Shown: positions 7,699 through 10,123 of the stretch, in pieces
Layout: every line of letters begins with the position of its first letter
How positions within the stretch are numbered: position 1 is the first letter of the stretch
Assembly (NCBI GenBank): GCA_945861915.1
Contig: CAMAWK010000080.1
Location: 1-10,123 of the forward strand
Direction: 5' to 3'
Length of the DNA: 10,123 nt
From: Flavobacterium psychrophilum
Lineage (GTDB): Bacteria; Bacteroidota; Bacteroidia; Flavobacteriales; Flavobacteriaceae
Notes under the pieces: model-generated
Databases searched by the model: none
Told to the model about the DNA's origin: nothing
The model's input: only the letters and a program-made list of their open reading frames with translations
Position numbers and translations under genes: made by a program

Positions 7699-7845
7699 AT
7701 GATTTTTTATTTCATTCTTTTTTATAATTTAATCAAAAAACGGGCTTCTTTCATGTGGTTAAAATATAGAATTGCAATGGTATAAGTCTGTCTTACATGA
7801 AACACAAAATTTAAATAAGTGTGAAACAAATCATTTAAAAAAAGC

Positions 7846-7853
7846 TACTTTTG
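7846..7853 (+). promoter_or_regulatory. Candidate -7 box TACTTTTG for the mannosyltransferase operon
   Basis: This is an exact TAnnTTTG match followed by GCGC, 20 nt before the ATG at 7874, giving a leader of about 15 nt. No clear TTG -33 element is visible. Because the box lies inside the upstream extension of the open frame, it argues that translation starts at 7874 rather than 7772. Confidence 0.5.
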
Positions 7854-7873
7854 CGCTGAAATTACTCAAAAAT

Positions 7874-8599
7874 ATGAATGATTGTATTGTTATAATTCCA
7901 ACCTATAACGAAATTGAAAATATAGAAAGCATCATTAGAGCTGTTCTTTCTTTGCACAAACCCTTTCATGTGCTGGTAATAGACGATAATTCGCCAGACC
8001 ATACTGCAGATAAAGTAATTAATTTGCAAACAGAGTTTACTAACAAATTATTTTTAGAAAAAAGAAATGGAAAACAGGGTTTAGGAACCGCCTATGTTCA
8101 TGGTTTTAAATGGGCGTTAGAACGGAATTATAATTATTTTTTCGAAATGGATGCCGATTTTTCACACAATCCTACCGATTTAGAAAAATTGTATGATGCT
8201 TGTCATTTGGGTGGAGCAGATGTTGCCATCGGCTCTCGTTATGTTACGGGAGTAAATGTGGTAAACTGGCCTTTGAGTAGAGTGTTGATGTCTTATTTTG
8301 CCTCTGTATATGTGCAAATTATTACAGGAATGAAAATTCATGACGCCACAGCAGGTTTTATTTGTTACAGTAGAGAAGTTTTAGAAAAAATAGATTTAAA
8401 GAAAATAAAATTTGTTGGATATGCTTTTCAAATAGAAATGAAGTATCGCGCTTTTTCTAAAAATTTCACCATTGTCGAGGTGCCCATAATATTTACCGAT
8501 AGAACCAAAGGTCAGTCCAAAATGAGTGGAGCTATTTTTCAAGAAGCAGTTTTTGGAGTTATTGCACTCAGATTAAAAAAATTAGTTAACACATTATAA
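7874..8599 (+). CDS. Polyprenol monophosphomannose synthase (GT2 family)
   Basis: This 241-residue GT-A glycosyltransferase probably moves mannose from GDP-mannose to a polyprenyl phosphate at the cytoplasmic face of the membrane, supplying lipid-linked mannose for glycan or glycoprotein synthesis. Visible features are PTYNE (9-13), DDNSPD (37-42), the metal-binding DAD in EMDADFSHNP (93-95), GSRYV (120-124), HDATAGF (156-162), FVGYAFQIEM (180-189) and the DRTKGQSKMS motif (209-218), all characteristic of the bacterial DPM1-like family. There is no C-terminal membrane domain, as in the short soluble DPM form. The frame opens at 7772, but the first 34 residues are not family-like and contain a promoter box, so the MNDCIVIIPTYNE start at 7874 is chosen. 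Dihydroorotase follows 16 nt downstream. The exact sugar and acceptor are family inference. Confidence 0.88.
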   Translation: MNDCIVIIPTYNEIENIESIIRAVLSLHKPFHVLVIDDNSPDHTADKVINLQTEFTNKLFLEKRNGKQGLGTAYVHGFKWALERNYNYFFEMDADFSHNPTDLEKLYDACHLGGADVAIGSRYVTGVNVVNWPLSRVLMSYFASVYVQIITGMKIHDATAGFICYSREVLEKIDLKKIKFVGYAFQIEMKYRAFSKNFTIVEVPIIFTDRTKGQSKMSGAIFQEAVFGVIALRLKKLVNTL

Positions 8600-8615
8600 T
8601 AAGAGAAAAGATAAA

Positions 8616-9956
8616 ATGAACAGGATTTTAATCAAGAATGCAAAAATAGTTAACGAAGGAGTTATTTTTGAAGGCGATTTGTTGATTGAGAATGACTTAA
8701 TTGTTGAAATTTCAGACAGTATTAGTGCAAAATTTTCTAATTGTACTATTATTGATGCCGAGGGGAATTTTTTAATACCTGGAGCAATAGACGATCAAGT
8801 GCATTTTAGAGAACCAGGATTGACTCATAAAGGCGATATTGAATCAGAATCAAGAGCTGCTGTTGCTGGAGGAATTACTTCATTTATTGAGCAACCCAAT
8901 ACGGTTCCTAATGCGATTACCCAAGAATTATTAGAGCAAAAATATAAAATTGCCGAGAAAACTTCTTTTGCTAATTATTCCTTTATGATGGGCGGAACGA
9001 ATGATAATTTAGAAGAAATTTTAAAAACCGATTCTCGAAATGTAGCAGGACTTAAATTATTTTTAGGTTCTTCAACAGGAAATATGCTTGTTGACAATCC
9101 AGAGTCATTAGAAAAAATATTTTCTAGTACTAATTTGTTAATTGCAGTACATTGTGAAGATGAAACTACTATTAAAACAAATTTAGAAAAATACAAACAA
9201 GAATATGGAGAGAATATTCCGGTTGAATGTCACCCATTAATTCGCTCGGAAGAAGCCTGTTTTTTATCATCATCCAAAGCGGTTGAATTAGCAAAAAAAA
9301 CCGGAGCTCGACTCCATGTTTTTCATATATCCACTGCCAAGGAATTGGATTTGTTTACCAATAAAATTCCTTTGGAAGAAAAAAGAATTACTGCCGAAGT
9401 TTGTATTCATCATTTGTGGTTTTCAGATGAAGATTATAAAACAAAAGGAAATTCTATAAAATGGAATCCCGCTGTAAAAACTGCAAATGACCGAAAAGCA
9501 CTTTGGGAAGCATTAAATGATGGAAGAATAGATGTTGTCGCAACAGACCACGCGCCGCACACAATTGAAGAAAAAAAACAGTCCTATTTACAATCGCCCT
9601 CTGGAGGACCACTTGTGCAACACGCTGTTGTTGCCATGTTTGAATCCTATCATCAAGGAAAATTAAGCATCGAAAAAATAGTTGAAAAAATGTGCCATAA
9701 TCCTGCAAAAATTTTCAAAATTGAAAATCGTGGATTTATAAAAGTGGGTTATTTTGCTGATTTAGTTATTTTAAATCCGGGATTGCCTTGGAGTGTAAAA
9801 AAAGAAAACATTTTAGCAAAATGCGGTTGGTCTCCATTTGAAGGTTTTACTTTTAAATCCAGAATTACTCATACTTTTGTAAATGGACAACTTGTTTACG
9901 CCGCTTTTAAAGTAAAAGACATTCGAGCTGGAAAAAGATTGTTGTTTAATCGATAA
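8616..9956 (+). CDS. pyrC: Dihydroorotase (class I)
   Basis: This enzyme cyclises N-carbamoyl-aspartate to dihydroorotate, the third step of pyrimidine synthesis, in the cytoplasm. At 446 residues it has the class I length, with a C-terminal amidohydrolase cap (about 380-446). Key residues are H63 and R65 in the VHFREPG motif, N95 in PNT, K147 in GLKLFLGSSTG (the carboxylated metal-bridging lysine), H179 in VHCED, H237 in FHIST and catalytic D311 in ATDHAPH. The usual HxH metal pair reads Q61-V-H63, so the first histidine is replaced. I recall the same DDQVHFREPG form in other Bacteroidota dihydroorotases, so this is probably a lineage trait and not damage. PSGGPLVQH (328-336) replaces the SGIxGLET-like segment of other lineages. 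Allantoinase or dihydropyrimidinase is less likely given the motif set. It sits between the mannosyltransferase and a lipoprotein gene in one apparent operon. Confidence 0.92.
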   Translation: MNRILIKNAKIVNEGVIFEGDLLIENDLIVEISDSISAKFSNCTIIDAEGNFLIPGAIDDQVHFREPGLTHKGDIESESRAAVAGGITSFIEQPNTVPNAITQELLEQKYKIAEKTSFANYSFMMGGTNDNLEEILKTDSRNVAGLKLFLGSSTGNMLVDNPESLEKIFSSTNLLIAVHCEDETTIKTNLEKYKQEYGENIPVECHPLIRSEEACFLSSSKAVELAKKTGARLHVFHISTAKELDLFTNKIPLEEKRITAEVCIHHLWFSDEDYKTKGNSIKWNPAVKTANDRKALWEALNDGRIDVVATDHAPHTIEEKKQSYLQSPSGGPLVQHAVVAMFESYHQGKLSIEKIVEKMCHNPAKIFKIENRGFIKVGYFADLVILNPGLPWSVKKENILAKCGWSPFEGFTFKSRITHTFVNGQLVYAAFKVKDIRAGKRLLFNR

Positions 9957-10123
9957 ATGATGAATAAAGGAGCGCTTTTTTTTGGTATAATAATTTTAAT
10001 GATAAGCTGTAAAGAACAGGCAGTTAAAAAACCAGCCATTCTTATCGAAAAGGAGGTCATGATTGATATTATGTATGACTTATCTCTTCTTGAAGCTATG
10101 AAATTTCAAACGGTTAAGCCACT
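9957..10123 (+). CDS. DUF4296 family lipoprotein (partial, 5' end only)
   Basis: The ATG abuts the dihydroorotase stop (TAA-ATG, no gap), and the frame is open to the right edge, 55 codons plus 2 nt. Residues 1-17 form a lipoprotein signal peptide with a hydrophobic core (5-16) and MIS-C at the cleavage site, so C18 would be lipidated. The following VMIDIMYDLSLLEAMKFQ is the conserved start of DUF4296, a Bacteroidota family of unknown function. The alternative start is Met2. Tight coupling implies co-transcription and possibly translational coupling with pyrC; no functional link is evident. Confidence 0.75.
   Translation, partial: MMNKGALFFGIIILMISCKEQAVKKPAILIEKEVMIDIMYDLSLLEAMKFQTVKP

Noticed and set aside
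8975..9708. Two minus-strand open frames opposite dihydroorotase
   Set aside because: They mirror the conserved pyrC coding sequence and have no motif of their own.

Overview
The window looks like chromosomal DNA of a Flavobacterium-like member of the Bacteroidota. Four things point there: AT-rich DNA; TAnnTTTG-type promoter boxes with little Shine-Dalgarno signal; a type IX secretion system (T9SS) C-terminal sorting tail on a large surface protein; and the familiar flavobacterial set DUF4271 protein, HemD, polyprenol-phosphate mannosyltransferase, Bacteroidota-type dihydroorotase and DUF4296 lipoprotein. Protein families were assigned by reading the translations, not by a search.

Left part (1-5805, minus strand): two large tandem paralogous secreted proteins. 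The upstream copy (3121-5805) is complete, at 894 residues, and ends in a T9SS type A sorting domain. The downstream copy (1-2909) runs off the left edge after 969 residues. Both have a signal peptide ending in AVAQ or VVAQ, a WTG..NW..A.NW motif, a beta-solenoid made of N-x-G-T rungs in the same order, and a conserved SPGG...SGNTTAGVDYD...DVTGIYTP...GGKVQL block. After GGKVQL they part: one goes to the sorting tail, the other to an IPT/TIG domain and Ig-like modules. Their mRNA leaders share a GGGAA-NAG-TTCCC hairpin 27-28 nt before the start codon. A 13-bp inverted repeat lies between the two genes.

Middle (5806-6248): a 443-bp intergenic stretch with no gene. It holds the leader of the 894-residue protein, promoter-like boxes, a three-segment inverted-repeat arrangement that could form alternative stems, and a weak terminator after hemD.

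Right part (6249-10123): a housekeeping block around a divergent promoter region. Leftward run a six-helix DUF4271 membrane protein and hemD (uroporphyrinogen-III synthase), 3 nt apart. Rightward run a polyprenol-phosphate mannosyltransferase, dihydroorotase and the start of a DUF4296 lipoprotein, with gaps of 16 and 0 nt, probably as one operon. No RNA gene, insertion sequence or CRISPR array was seen. The least ordinary part is the tandem surface-protein pair and its shared leader structure.
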